DNA of 64,000 bases, from NCBI RefSeq assembly GCF_900112245.1, contig NZ_FOYX01000001.1, positions 421,856-485,855 of the forward strand, written 5' to 3'. The first letter of the stretch is position 1, and the number at the start of each line of letters is the position of its first letter. The position numbers and the translations under genes are program-made. Source of the DNA: Maribacter stanieri. Its GTDB lineage: Bacteria > Bacteroidota > Bacteroidia > Flavobacteriales > Flavobacteriaceae. Of the stretch, positions 9,257-18,185 are shown piece after piece. A model generated the notes under the pieces. That model had not been told where the DNA came from. It made no database searches and saw only the letters and a program-made list of their open reading frames with translations.

Positions 9257-11131
9257 ATGATGTACTCCAGATGTTTTCTACTTACTATTCTACTAACGTG
9301 TTGCGGCATAACTTCATTGCATGCGCAACTAGGTTTCTGTGGTGGTAATTCTGGTGACCCAATTTTTACAGAAGATTTTGGTTCTGGAACAACCGACGGG
9401 CCTGCTTTACCTGCCGGTACAACTACCTATAGATTTACCACAGGAACCCCAAACGACGGAGATTACACAATTTCAAGCACATCTAACTACTTTGATTGGC
9501 TCTCTATACAAGATCATACACCTGGTGATAGCAATGGAAAATCTTTTATAGTCAATGCCAGTTTTACGGCGGGAGAATTTTACCAGCGAGAGGTAACAGG
9601 GTTATGCGAGAATACCACATATGAATTTTCATCGTGGCTCATTAATTTACAACCAACAGGTAGCTGTGAAGGCAACAGTATTCCCGTAAATGTACGTTTT
9701 CAAATATGGGACGAAACAGATACTAACCTTCTTGCACAAGGTGATACAGGGAGCATACCTGGTACTGGAAGTACTCAATGGAATCAATACGCCTTAGTTT
9801 TTAAAACAGAACCAGGGCAGACATCCGTAATTCTAAAGATGAGAAACAACAGTAATGGCGGCTGCGGAAATGACCTTGCCATAGATGATATTCTATTTAA
9901 ATCTTGCGGAGATAATATCAACGTTTCTTCTGGTGCCAACGAACAAAGCTTGGTGGTTTGCGAAAATCAAGGCGGTGTATCAAGAACATTAACCGTTACA
10001 CCAGATTTTTCCATTTTCTCAACACATGCGTACCAATGGCAACAGAGTACAGACCAGCAAAACTGGACAGATATTCCTGGGGAAACGGGTGACACCTTAT
10101 CGACACCTGCTGTAACCAGTACCACATATTTCAGGGTAAAAACGTCTGAAGACCCCATAAATGTGAACAATGACTTATGCAATGTAGTATCGGATGTTTT
10201 TGATATTATAGTTTTACCAGTACCCAACGCCCCAACCAGCGCAGGGGATGTTATTATTTGCGAAGGCGAATTAGGAACCTTAACTGCTACAACTCAAAAT
10301 TCATATTCCATTAATTGGTATGATGCCCCTACTGGTGGAAATTTAATTTTAGCTGAAAATCAAAATTTAGAAATAGGGATAGCCGGCACGTATTATGCCG
10401 AGTCCAATTCAAATGAAATAGAATGTGCATCCATCACTAGGACTGCAGTTACCTTAACCGTTAATCCATTACCCCTAATCCCAGATGATGTAAGCACTTT
10501 TATTTGTGAAGACTCTTTTATTACTCTCGATGCAGCTGTTGATAAGGTTACTTACCAATGGAGCACAGGGGCAACCACCAAACTTATAGATATTACTGAG
10601 CCAGGTGAATATTCGGTGACCGTTACCAATACCAATGGATGTTCAGAATCTCGCAATTTCTTTGTAGAACAAATAGACTTACCAAGGATAGACCGAATAG
10701 AATCTGACGGACCCTCTATTATTGTTTCCACTATTAACGAAGGAAATTTTGAATATTCCTTAGATGGAATTTCATTTCAATCCAACCCAATTTTTGAAGC
10801 TGTAAAAGGAGGCTTTTATACTATTTATGTGCAAGACAATACAAATTGTGGCGTAGTAACCGAAGATTTTTATCACTTAGTCATTCCTAAGTTTTTTACG
10901 CCTAACGGAGATGCCGTCAATGATGTTTTTGAACCAGACGGGCTTGAGATTTTTAATTCTGTTACGATTTCAATTTTTGACCGCTACGGCAAGCTCATCA
11001 AATTCGGAAATACAAATTCGGCTTCATGGGATGGCACTTTTCAAGGTGAAAGATTACCAGAAGATGATTATTGGTATCTAATTGAAGCGGATTCTGTCCA
11101 ATTTAAGGGACACTTCAGTTTAAAACGTTAA
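9257..11131 (+). CDS. Gliding motility-associated C-terminal domain protein (T9SS type B cargo)
   Basis: A 624-residue secreted protein. A signal peptide (about residues 1-23, ending near HAQ) leads into a region rich in Cys, Gly, Ser and Thr resembling a carbohydrate-binding-like jelly roll (about 30-220). Ig/PKD-like repeats follow (about 225-500). The C-terminal 90 residues are the type B sorting domain: FFTPNGDAVNDVF, ISIFDRYGKLI, SWDGTFQGERLPEDDYWY and a final GHFSLKR. Such proteins are exported by the type IX secretion system to the cell surface or medium. The frame opens at a GTG (9251), but the ATG at 9257 is the more likely start. Ligand unknown. Confidence 0.88.
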   Translation: MMYSRCFLLTILLTCCGITSLHAQLGFCGGNSGDPIFTEDFGSGTTDGPALPAGTTTYRFTTGTPNDGDYTISSTSNYFDWLSIQDHTPGDSNGKSFIVNASFTAGEFYQREVTGLCENTTYEFSSWLINLQPTGSCEGNSIPVNVRFQIWDETDTNLLAQGDTGSIPGTGSTQWNQYALVFKTEPGQTSVILKMRNNSNGGCGNDLAIDDILFKSCGDNINVSSGANEQSLVVCENQGGVSRTLTVTPDFSIFSTHAYQWQQSTDQQNWTDIPGETGDTLSTPAVTSTTYFRVKTSEDPINVNNDLCNVVSDVFDIIVLPVPNAPTSAGDVIICEGELGTLTATTQNSYSINWYDAPTGGNLILAENQNLEIGIAGTYYAESNSNEIECASITRTAVTLTVNPLPLIPDDVSTFICEDSFITLDAAVDKVTYQWSTGATTKLIDITEPGEYSVTVTNTNGCSESRNFFVEQIDLPRIDRIESDGPSIIVSTINEGNFEYSLDGISFQSNPIFEAVKGGFYTIYVQDNTNCGVVTEDFYHLVIPKFFTPNGDAVNDVFEPDGLEIFNSVTISIFDRYGKLIKFGNTNSASWDGTFQGERLPEDDYWYLIEADSVQFKGHFSLKR

Positions 11132-11194
11132 CGGTTCAAATTTTTAAGTTCCATTTGACAATACTTTGCTATTTTTACTGCACTTTTAAGTACT

Positions 11195-12073
11195 ATGGCG
11201 AACTCTTTCGAAAATTACCAAAGACGCAAACTCATCTCCTCCTATTTTTCTGTGGTGCTAAGTATTGCATTGGTCTTGTTCCTATTAGGAATATTAGGAT
11301 TACTGGTATTGAATACCAAAAAAATGGCAGACCGTTCTAAAGAACAGATTACCATATCTGTCTTTTTAAAGGAGAACACCAAAGAGATTGAAGTAGAACA
11401 ACTTCAAAAAACTTTGGCAATGTCAGAATACACCAAATCTTCTACTTATGTTTCTAAAGAAGAAGCAGCAAAGCAACACAGTGAAGAAATAGGCGAAGAC
11501 TTTGTTGATTATTTAGGCTATAATCCACTAAAAAATTCTATCGACGTAAAACTTAACGCAGATTTCGTAACTGCAGAAAAAGTAGAAGAAATAGCCGATA
11601 CCCTAGCAGAAAAGAGCTTTGTAGACGAAGTAAGTTATGATAAGGTCTTAGTAAGTATGGTAGCCAAAAGTGTAGAACAAATAGGCTTCTGGATTTTAGT
11701 AGCCAGTGCCATCTTTACCTTTATAGCTGTATTATTAATAAACAGCTCTATTCGATTATCTATCTACTCTAAAAGATTTATCATCAAAACCATGCAAATG
11801 GTTGGGGCGACAAAGACCTTTATTAGAAGACCGTTCATATGGCAAAATATTAAACTAGGTATGATTGGTGCCGCAATTGCTTTATTGGCTATTGGCGGCG
11901 TCGTATATTATGTAAATACTAATTTTCAAGATTTAGGCCTTTTAGATGAACCTTATATTCTGGTAATTTTATTCGTTAGTGTTTTTCTATTAGGAATTCT
12001 TATTTCGTTCATTAGTACCTATTTCGCGACCCAACGCTTCTTAAATCTTAGAACGGACGAATTATATTATTAA
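11195..12073 (+). CDS. ftsX: Cell division protein FtsX-like permease
   Basis: A 292-residue membrane protein with one N-terminal helix (about 17-40), an extracytoplasmic domain (about 50-150) and three C-terminal helices (about 165-190, 218-242 and 258-282). This is the FtsX topology, in which the FtsEX complex couples ATP hydrolysis by FtsE to peptidoglycan hydrolase activation at the septum. No ftsE is in the window, as is normal for the phylum. It heads the conserved flavobacterial order ftsX-DUF3098-uppP-truB, with 9 bases to the next gene. Confidence 0.9.
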   Translation: MANSFENYQRRKLISSYFSVVLSIALVLFLLGILGLLVLNTKKMADRSKEQITISVFLKENTKEIEVEQLQKTLAMSEYTKSSTYVSKEEAAKQHSEEIGEDFVDYLGYNPLKNSIDVKLNADFVTAEKVEEIADTLAEKSFVDEVSYDKVLVSMVAKSVEQIGFWILVASAIFTFIAVLLINSSIRLSIYSKRFIIKTMQMVGATKTFIRRPFIWQNIKLGMIGAAIALLAIGGVVYYVNTNFQDLGLLDEPYILVILFVSVFLLGILISFISTYFATQRFLNLRTDELYY

Positions 12074-12082
12074 ATTTGCGGC

Positions 12083-12346
12083 ATGAGTAAAAACAATAGA
12101 GTAGAACAGCATACCAAGCAAGAATTTATTTTTCAAAAGAAGAATTACGTATTCATGTTCATTGGTCTTGCCTGTATTACGGTAGGTTTCATTTTAATGA
12201 GTGGTGGTGGTAGTGACGATCCAAACGTTTTTAATCCTGAAATCTTTAATTTCAGAAGAATTAGACTAGCACCTACTTTGGTACTTATTGGCCTAGGAAT
12301 AGAGATTTATGCCATTTTGTTGAACCCTCACAAAAAGAAAGATTAA
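12083..12346 (+). CDS. DUF3098 family small membrane protein
   Basis: An 87-residue protein with two predicted helices (about 23-40 and 64-82) separated by a short GGGSDDPNVFNPEIFNFRR segment typical of DUF3098. Function is unknown, but the gene is regularly found between ftsX and uppP in Bacteroidota, which suggests a link to envelope or cell-division processes. Its TAA stop is immediately followed by the TTG start of uppP, so the two are probably translationally coupled. Confidence 0.88.
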   Translation: MSKNNRVEQHTKQEFIFQKKNYVFMFIGLACITVGFILMSGGGSDDPNVFNPEIFNFRRIRLAPTLVLIGLGIEIYAILLNPHKKKD

Positions 12347-13144
12347 TTGGATACTTTAGATGCTATTATACTCGGTATTATTCAAGGATTAACCGAGTTT
12401 CTTCCTGTTTCTTCAAGTGGTCATTTAGAATTAGGTAAAGCCATTTTAGGAGATAACTCTGTACAAGAAGAAAGCTTATTGTTTACCGTAGTTCTTCACT
12501 TTGCTACCGCACTGAGTACCATTGTTGTTTTCAGAAAAGATATCTGGGAAATTTTAAGTGGGCTATTTCAATTTAAATGGAACGAAGAAAGTCAGTTTTC
12601 TGCTAAAATTATCATCTCTATGCTTCCGGCCGTATTCGTAGGTCTGTTTTTTGAAGAACAATTAGAAGCTTTTTTTGGTGGCAATATTAGGTTTGTAGGC
12701 TTTATGCTTATCATTACCGCAGTACTATTATACTTTGCAGATAAAGCAAAAGACACCGATAAAAAAGTAAGTTTCGCCAATGCATTTATTGTAGGTATAT
12801 CTCAAGCAATTGCTATGTTACCTGGTATTTCTCGTAGTGGAGCTACTATTTCTACTTCTGTTCTTTTAGGTGTAGATAAATCAAAAGCTGCTCGTTTTTC
12901 TTTCTTAATGGTTGTGCCGTTAATTTTCGGTAAAATTGCCAAGGACCTTATGAGCGGAGATTTAACTTTCGACGGAGAAAATAATGTAGCGATGGGCGCA
13001 GGTTTTATTGCTGCCTTTCTTGCCGGTCTTGCCGCTTGTACTTGGATGATTAAATTGGTACGAAAAAGTAAGCTTTCGTATTTCGCCATCTACTGTCTTG
13101 TTGTAGGATTGATTGCCGTAATTTACGGATTCACTAATCCGTAG
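12347..13144 (+). CDS. uppP: Undecaprenyl-diphosphate phosphatase
   Basis: A 265-residue polytopic membrane enzyme that recycles undecaprenyl pyrophosphate to the monophosphate carrier for peptidoglycan synthesis. It carries the two family motifs: GIIQGLTEFLPVSSSGHLEL (Glu17 and His26) and LPGISRSGATISTS (near residue 165). The start is a TTG at 12347, directly abutting the upstream stop. No ATG or GTG is available before the conserved first motif, so the TTG start is nearly forced. The rare start plus zero spacing suggests coupling to DUF3098 translation. Confidence 0.95.
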   Translation: MDTLDAIILGIIQGLTEFLPVSSSGHLELGKAILGDNSVQEESLLFTVVLHFATALSTIVVFRKDIWEILSGLFQFKWNEESQFSAKIIISMLPAVFVGLFFEEQLEAFFGGNIRFVGFMLIITAVLLYFADKAKDTDKKVSFANAFIVGISQAIAMLPGISRSGATISTSVLLGVDKSKAARFSFLMVVPLIFGKIAKDLMSGDLTFDGENNVAMGAGFIAAFLAGLAACTWMIKLVRKSKLSYFAIYCLVVGLIAVIYGFTNP

Positions 13145-13166
13145 TACTACTTAAACACTCAAATTC

Positions 13167-13880
13167 ATGAAAGATTTGACCAAAGAAGACTATTTAAACG
13201 GTCAAGTATTATTGATTGATAAACCATTAGAATGGTCCTCTTTTCAGGCGGTCAATAAATTGAAATGGGCTATCAGAAAAAGGTTTAGTTTAAAGAAATT
13301 TAAAATCGGACACGCAGGTACTTTAGATCCGTTAGCTACGGGACTTCTTATAATTTGCACCGGAAAATTTACCAAGAAAATCACCGAATACCAAGGACAA
13401 GAAAAAGAATACACTGGTGTTTTCACCTTAGGTGGCACCACACCATCTTACGACCTTGAAACAGAAATAAACGAGACTTTCTCAACAGAACACATTACCC
13501 CCGATTTAATTAAAACCACCACTAGCCAGTTTCTTGGTGAAATTGAACAAGCACCACCTGTTTTTTCTGCACTAAAGAAAGATGGAAAACGTTTGTATGA
13601 ATTAGCTCGCGAAGGCGTATCCGTAGATATCCCAAAACGAAAAGTATCTGTAAGTGCTTTCGAAATTACTAAAATTGACGGTCTAAATATTCACTTTAGA
13701 ATTGCATGCAGTAAAGGCACTTATATAAGATCAATAGCTCACGATTTTGGCAAAGCCCTAAATTCGGGAGCACATTTAACTGCACTTAGAAGAACCAAAA
13801 TAGGTGATTTTAACGTAGATAATGCACAAGACCCTTTGGTCTTTGCCGATATATTATTAGGACCTGAAGAAAATAAGTAA
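13167..13880 (+). CDS. truB: tRNA pseudouridine(55) synthase
   Basis: A 237-residue cytosolic enzyme that makes pseudouridine at position 55 in the T-arm of tRNAs. The catalytic motif is GHAGTLDPLATGLL with Asp54 as the nucleophile. Further motifs PPVFSALKKDGKRLYELAREG and SKGTYIRSIAHDFG are the usual TruB blocks. It lacks a long C-terminal PUA region, as is common in this phylum. The gene follows uppP after 22 bases and probably belongs to the same transcript. Confidence 0.96.
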   Translation: MKDLTKEDYLNGQVLLIDKPLEWSSFQAVNKLKWAIRKRFSLKKFKIGHAGTLDPLATGLLIICTGKFTKKITEYQGQEKEYTGVFTLGGTTPSYDLETEINETFSTEHITPDLIKTTTSQFLGEIEQAPPVFSALKKDGKRLYELAREGVSVDIPKRKVSVSAFEITKIDGLNIHFRIACSKGTYIRSIAHDFGKALNSGAHLTALRRTKIGDFNVDNAQDPLVFADILLGPEENK

Positions 13881-13944
13881 CCAAGATTTGATTGTCATTT
13901 ATCGATCTTCTAAAATATTTTGGTGTTATTAAGGTTATATAACC

Positions 13945-14673
13945 ATGAATCTGAACAGAAAACAATTATCATTACTTGCCACTATTTTTAGCTTGTCTAT
14001 TGTAGTGCTGGTTTTGTATGGAATTCAGTTTGGTGGACAACAAGAATCTCATGAAGATTATGTTGTAGAAATGATCATGGACCAAGAGGTTTTAGAAGAA
14101 ATTCTAAAAAAAGAGGAACCATTAGAGGAGCAAATCAATGCAGACCCTATAAAAAGCCACTTAGCCTTTAATGAAACGGCAAAGCCAAGTTATGGCAATC
14201 CAGAACCTTTACAGACTTTAGAAGAATTAATGGAAGAACGCAGCGAAATGAGCGACGGTGACCCTACCGAAGATATCATTTCTGATACGGGTTATTCTGA
14301 GAGAGTAAAAGCGCTGGCTAAAAAGAGAGAAGAAAAAAAACAATTATTAGGTGAAAAGGAGGCTCAGAAGAAAGAGTTTACCAATAACCTAGCCGCAAGA
14401 AGAACATCTGTTTCTTACTCTTTGGTTGATAGAAACAATTATAAATTACCTCCCCCCATATATACTTGTATTGAAGGAGGCAAGGTTGTTATCAATATAG
14501 AAGTAAATGCATTAGGCTATGTTACCGAAGCAGATTACAATGAAAGAAGTTCGGGAACTTCTAATGGCTGTCTTGTTGAGAACGCTATTAATTACGCCTT
14601 AAAAGCAAGATTCAATTCTTCTGAAAAAGATTCTCAAAAAGGTACAATTACTTACTTATTTCAAGGGAAGTAA
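13945..14673 (+). CDS. TonB-like energy transducer protein
   Basis: A 242-residue protein with a single N-terminal transmembrane helix (about 9-27), an acidic and Lys/Glu-rich periplasmic stalk (about 40-155, partly coiled-coil), and a C-terminal domain. That domain has the pattern GGKVVINIEVNALGYVTEAD and later Cys-containing, AINYALKARF elements, as in flavobacterial TonB-family proteins. By analogy it would connect the inner-membrane ExbBD motor to outer-membrane receptors, although no exbBD is present here. It follows truB by 64 bases and could be co-transcribed. It may be one of several TonB paralogues. Confidence 0.7.
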   Translation: MNLNRKQLSLLATIFSLSIVVLVLYGIQFGGQQESHEDYVVEMIMDQEVLEEILKKEEPLEEQINADPIKSHLAFNETAKPSYGNPEPLQTLEELMEERSEMSDGDPTEDIISDTGYSERVKALAKKREEKKQLLGEKEAQKKEFTNNLAARRTSVSYSLVDRNNYKLPPPIYTCIEGGKVVINIEVNALGYVTEADYNERSSGTSNGCLVENAINYALKARFNSSEKDSQKGTITYLFQGK

Positions 14674-14754
14674 ACTAGTCCAGAAAAGAAACACACAAAA
14701 CATTGCTAAAAATGCTAATTTGAACTTTTGAGTACCGCCTCGAAATTTTTAATC

Positions 14755-15366
14755 TTAATTATCGAGTAATTTTAGCAAATCTTCTAGAATACTTTGCCCT
14801 TTATCTTTATTATAAAAAATCTGTAAGTCTTGTTTAAATTCTGCTGTTAACTGACCATTTTCCGCTTTATAGGTATCTACCAATTTTGTCGCTTTCATTG
14901 ACCTTGGTCCCCAAGTGGCTACTACGGTATTTTCCTCTCCATCAATTGCTATTAATTTTGGTATAGACATACCGCCATTGGTTAGAAACTGATTCATAAT
15001 ATCTAAATTCTCATCACGTAGAATTATAGACAATGATATATTAGGATTTAATTCTGTTATCTTGTTCATCACCGGTAATGCAGGTGACGCATCTCCACAC
15101 CAGCTTTCTGACAATACCAACCAAGATATTTTTTGCTGAACAGATTTAATCTTAGCAACAGCATCATCGCTAAACTTCAAGGTTTTGTCCCATCTTCGCA
15201 TACGACTATTATTCAATTGCGTGTATTGAGACAATGCTTCCGATTGAACCGGACCTGTTGCCAATCCTTTTTCAGCTAAATCTGAAACCAAATTTCTATA
15301 TTCTGAATAGCTATAACCAGTTTCTAATCCTTTTTTAACTAAATCTTCTATCACTAATTCCATCAA
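14755..15366 (-). CDS. Thioredoxin family protein with a single-cysteine active site
   Basis: A 203-residue cytosolic protein of the Thioredoxin_9 type. The thioredoxin-like core is at about 75-190, with the active-site stretch SESWCGDASPALPV, where the usual CxxC is CGDA (Cys90 only). The N-terminal 70 residues are helical. Loss of the second cysteine means normal disulfide exchange is unlikely. A monothiol or glutathione-linked role is possible, and members of this family are commonly WCGDC or WCGDA. It stands alone, downstream of the efflux operon on the same strand. Confidence 0.82.
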   Translation of the reverse strand: MMELVIEDLVKKGLETGYSYSEYRNLVSDLAEKGLATGPVQSEALSQYTQLNNSRMRRWDKTLKFSDDAVAKIKSVQQKISWLVLSESWCGDASPALPVMNKITELNPNISLSIILRDENLDIMNQFLTNGGMSIPKLIAIDGEENTVVATWGPRSMKATKLVDTYKAENGQLTAEFKQDLQIFYNKDKGQSILEDLLKLLDN

Positions 15367-15426
15367 GCTTACTTTTATTTTTATCTATTCTAATCGAACG
15401 CTTTAGTAGTGATAAATGTACAAAGC

Positions 15427-16830
15427 TTACAAATTCTCTGGATTGACCGCTAGACTATTAAATAATTTAGCCTTAGCCGTAAAGTATTTATTCTCTACCT
15501 GATTTTGTTTTAAAACAGCATCTATCAGCTTACTTTCCCTTGAATTAATAAGGAACAGCGAGCTTTCTCCAAAGGTAAATTTTCGTTCTTCTGCTGCCAA
15601 TAAGGCTTCATAACTTGCCACAATATCATCTATTAAAACATTCTGATTTTCAAATGAATCTAACTCATTGTAAATAGCCGTTATTTTATTTTGAATCTGT
15701 ACCTCAGCATTATCAAACTCGTACTGAGCATCTTTTAATTTCAATTTTGCCAATTTCAAATCTCCCCTTTCTTTTCTCAGAAATAACGGGAGCTCAAAAT
15801 TCAATCCACCCTTGTAGTTCTGTGTTTCAAATGAATTTATATACTCTGGTGTTTCCGTAATAAATTTATACTCCACGTCTATTTTAGGCAATAACTTGTT
15901 TGTCTTTAAACGCTTATCTACTACCAAACCATCTATTTTATACCCTAATGATTTTAATTTAGGGTGATTATCCAGAACAAAACTATCTAATGGCTTTCCT
16001 AAAATTTCCAATGCTTGATCTATCTCTGTATCTAAAGAAGTATCTGGTACCACTTGCGGCTGTAGTTCCATTGGTATGTTTTCACCCATCCACAAGTAAT
16101 TAGAAAGTTCTAACCTCGCATTTTGCAAAACAACATTTGCTTGCTCCTTTTCTAACGCTCTATTCTGAACTGCTATTTTAGCCTCAACCGTATCTATTGC
16201 TGCTATTTCTCCAGACTGCGCACTTCTGTTTACGCCTTTTAATCTAACCTTTGCATTTTTTAAAAAGTCATTAAACAATAAACTATTGCGGTAAGCCTGC
16301 AACCAATTGAAATAGGCCAAAGAAGCATCGAACAATACTTGATTGACCAATAAATCTCTATCTGCCTTAGACTGCTCCCTAAAAAATTTGGCTTTTTTTA
16401 CGGTGGCCATGCGCTCGTTCATCCAAGATCCACGACCTAAAGAAAGAGACACCCCGGCACTGTAAAGCCCGTCATCTGGCACATTTCTTTCGGCATTTAA
16501 ATACTCACCAGAATACTGCTCAAATTCACCTTTCAACTCTATTCCGTACCAAGTAGGCACTTTAAAAGTAGAATTCAATAAATCATAATACTCCGTTCCT
16601 TTAAACTCCTTTGTAGCATAATCAAGGGAAATTTTAGGGTCAAAACCGCCACGTGCTTTCATAAGATTTGCTTGCCCCACGCTCATAACCATCTCTGCCT
16701 GTTTGGTAATAGGGTGGTACTTTTTTACATACCCCAAATACTCTTTAAAATTCAATGGTATAGTATCTTCCGTTTGGGCATTTGCAACAAAACCAAGGCA
16801 CAGATAGAAAAAGAAAATAAATCTTCTCAT
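15427..16830 (-). CDS. TolC family outer membrane efflux protein
   Basis: A 467-residue outer-membrane factor that forms the exit duct of a tripartite exporter. It has a signal peptide (MRRFIFFFYLCLGFVANAQ), then two long helical repeats with alternating coiled-coil segments typical of OEP domains (about residues 60-240 and 270-450). The frame extends upstream to 16986, but that part overlaps the HlyD gene and lacks a signal sequence. The ATG at 16830 lies 2 bases after the HlyD stop and is the credible start. It is the last gene of the tetR-ABC-hlyD-tolC operon. Confidence 0.9.
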   Translation of the reverse strand: MRRFIFFFYLCLGFVANAQTEDTIPLNFKEYLGYVKKYHPITKQAEMVMSVGQANLMKARGGFDPKISLDYATKEFKGTEYYDLLNSTFKVPTWYGIELKGEFEQYSGEYLNAERNVPDDGLYSAGVSLSLGRGSWMNERMATVKKAKFFREQSKADRDLLVNQVLFDASLAYFNWLQAYRNSLLFNDFLKNAKVRLKGVNRSAQSGEIAAIDTVEAKIAVQNRALEKEQANVVLQNARLELSNYLWMGENIPMELQPQVVPDTSLDTEIDQALEILGKPLDSFVLDNHPKLKSLGYKIDGLVVDKRLKTNKLLPKIDVEYKFITETPEYINSFETQNYKGGLNFELPLFLRKERGDLKLAKLKLKDAQYEFDNAEVQIQNKITAIYNELDSFENQNVLIDDIVASYEALLAAEERKFTFGESSLFLINSRESKLIDAVLKQNQVENKYFTAKAKLFNSLAVNPENL

Positions 16831-16832
16831 CG

Positions 16833-18185
16833 TTATTTTTTTACGGGTTTGTCTTGTGCTCCTTCTGGTTGATAATAATTTGGCGGAAATCCGTTTAATT
16901 GACGCCACAGCTCGTACCAAATTGGCACATCTTCCAATAATGCAATTGTATTTGCCCCAGAACCTACACGTAATGCATTTGGCCAAGCTTGATCTTCCTT
17001 ATCCGGGGACAGCAACACTCTATATTTCCCATTCGGATTTATAAATGTTTCAATGGCAACTACTTTACCGGCATACGTACCGTATGATGCATTTGGCCAC
17101 CCGCTAAATACTATTGCAGGCCATCCATCAAACTGAATTCTGACTGTTTCTCCTAAATGAATAAGCGGTAAATCTATAGGATTTACAAATGTCTCAACCG
17201 CCATATCATAATCTGCAGGCATAATACCAACCAACGGAGTTCCTTCTTTAAAGGTCTCTCCAATACCAGATGTTATTACCTTATTTATATACCCATTTTG
17301 CGGTGCACGTATATATCGTAACGCACTTCGCATTTGATAATTTGTATAATCATTCTCCAATTTACTTACCTGTGCCTCAGAGTCAAATTGGTTGGACATC
17401 GCCGTAAATTTATCGCTCTGTGCTTTTGAAATTTTATCGGTATACGAAGCCTGCACTCTATTAATTTCTACCTCGGCATTTATAATTTCATTCTTGGCAG
17501 CCAATAATTTATTCTCTTGAGAAAGTAATTTTGCTTGCGTTTCCTGTAGTTTTAATCTTTTCTCTTCAACATCTGTTACCGCCTTTAAACCTTCGCTTTG
17601 CAATTGCGCCGTACGCTCATATTGCCGCTCCGCGATTTTAATATTGGTTTTAGCAGCTTCAAAATCTATACTATCACTTTGCGCTTTTAGCTTTGACTGC
17701 AACAGTTTGTTTTTTGCCTGCTCTAACTTTAACCTTCTTTCATTAAAAAGTGCACCAACCTGATTATCCAATGATTTTACCTTACCCTCGTAAGATGTAA
17801 CAGAAGAACTTTTAGACTTCAATTGTTGCCCGGTGCGTTCTACTAAATCTGGATCGAAATATTCTGATTTAACTTCAGATATAAAGAGAATAGTATCTCC
17901 CTTTTCTACATAATCTCCCTCTTGTACAAACCACTCTTCTATTCTACCCGGTATTTGAGATTGAATAGTTTGTGGTCTTTGACCAGGAGTTAAAGTAGTT
18001 AAATATCCTCTTGCATTTATAGTTTGTGTCCAAGGAAGAAACAATACAATAACACCTACTGCCGCAAAAGCAAAAAGAAACCTATTAAAGTGCTTGTAAT
18101 GTCTATTATGATTAACTTTTTGAACGGATTTAAAACGCTCTATAGACACATTTTGGTTTAGTTTTTTATGAGATATATTAAGCAT
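16833..18185 (-). CDS. HlyD family membrane fusion protein
   Basis: A 450-residue periplasmic adaptor. It has one N-terminal membrane helix (about 33-52), a biotinyl-lipoyl-like segment (GRIEEWFVQEGDYVEKGDTI), then a long alpha-helical coiled-coil hairpin (about 100-285), and a barrel domain with APQNGYINKVITSGIGETFKEG. Such proteins bridge an inner-membrane ABC exporter and a TolC-type duct. It overlaps the upstream ABC gene by 8 bases and is followed after 2 bases by the TolC gene, so the three form one export machine. Cargo is unknown. Confidence 0.92.
   Translation of the reverse strand: MLNISHKKLNQNVSIERFKSVQKVNHNRHYKHFNRFLFAFAAVGVIVLFLPWTQTINARGYLTTLTPGQRPQTIQSQIPGRIEEWFVQEGDYVEKGDTILFISEVKSEYFDPDLVERTGQQLKSKSSSVTSYEGKVKSLDNQVGALFNERRLKLEQAKNKLLQSKLKAQSDSIDFEAAKTNIKIAERQYERTAQLQSEGLKAVTDVEEKRLKLQETQAKLLSQENKLLAAKNEIINAEVEINRVQASYTDKISKAQSDKFTAMSNQFDSEAQVSKLENDYTNYQMRSALRYIRAPQNGYINKVITSGIGETFKEGTPLVGIMPADYDMAVETFVNPIDLPLIHLGETVRIQFDGWPAIVFSGWPNASYGTYAGKVVAIETFINPNGKYRVLLSPDKEDQAWPNALRVGSGANTIALLEDVPIWYELWRQLNGFPPNYYQPEGAQDKPVKK

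Noticed and set aside
15427-16986. Longer frame of the TolC gene starting at 16986
   Set aside because: The extra 52 residues overlap the HlyD gene, are basic and Cys-rich, and displace the signal peptide that begins at 16830.
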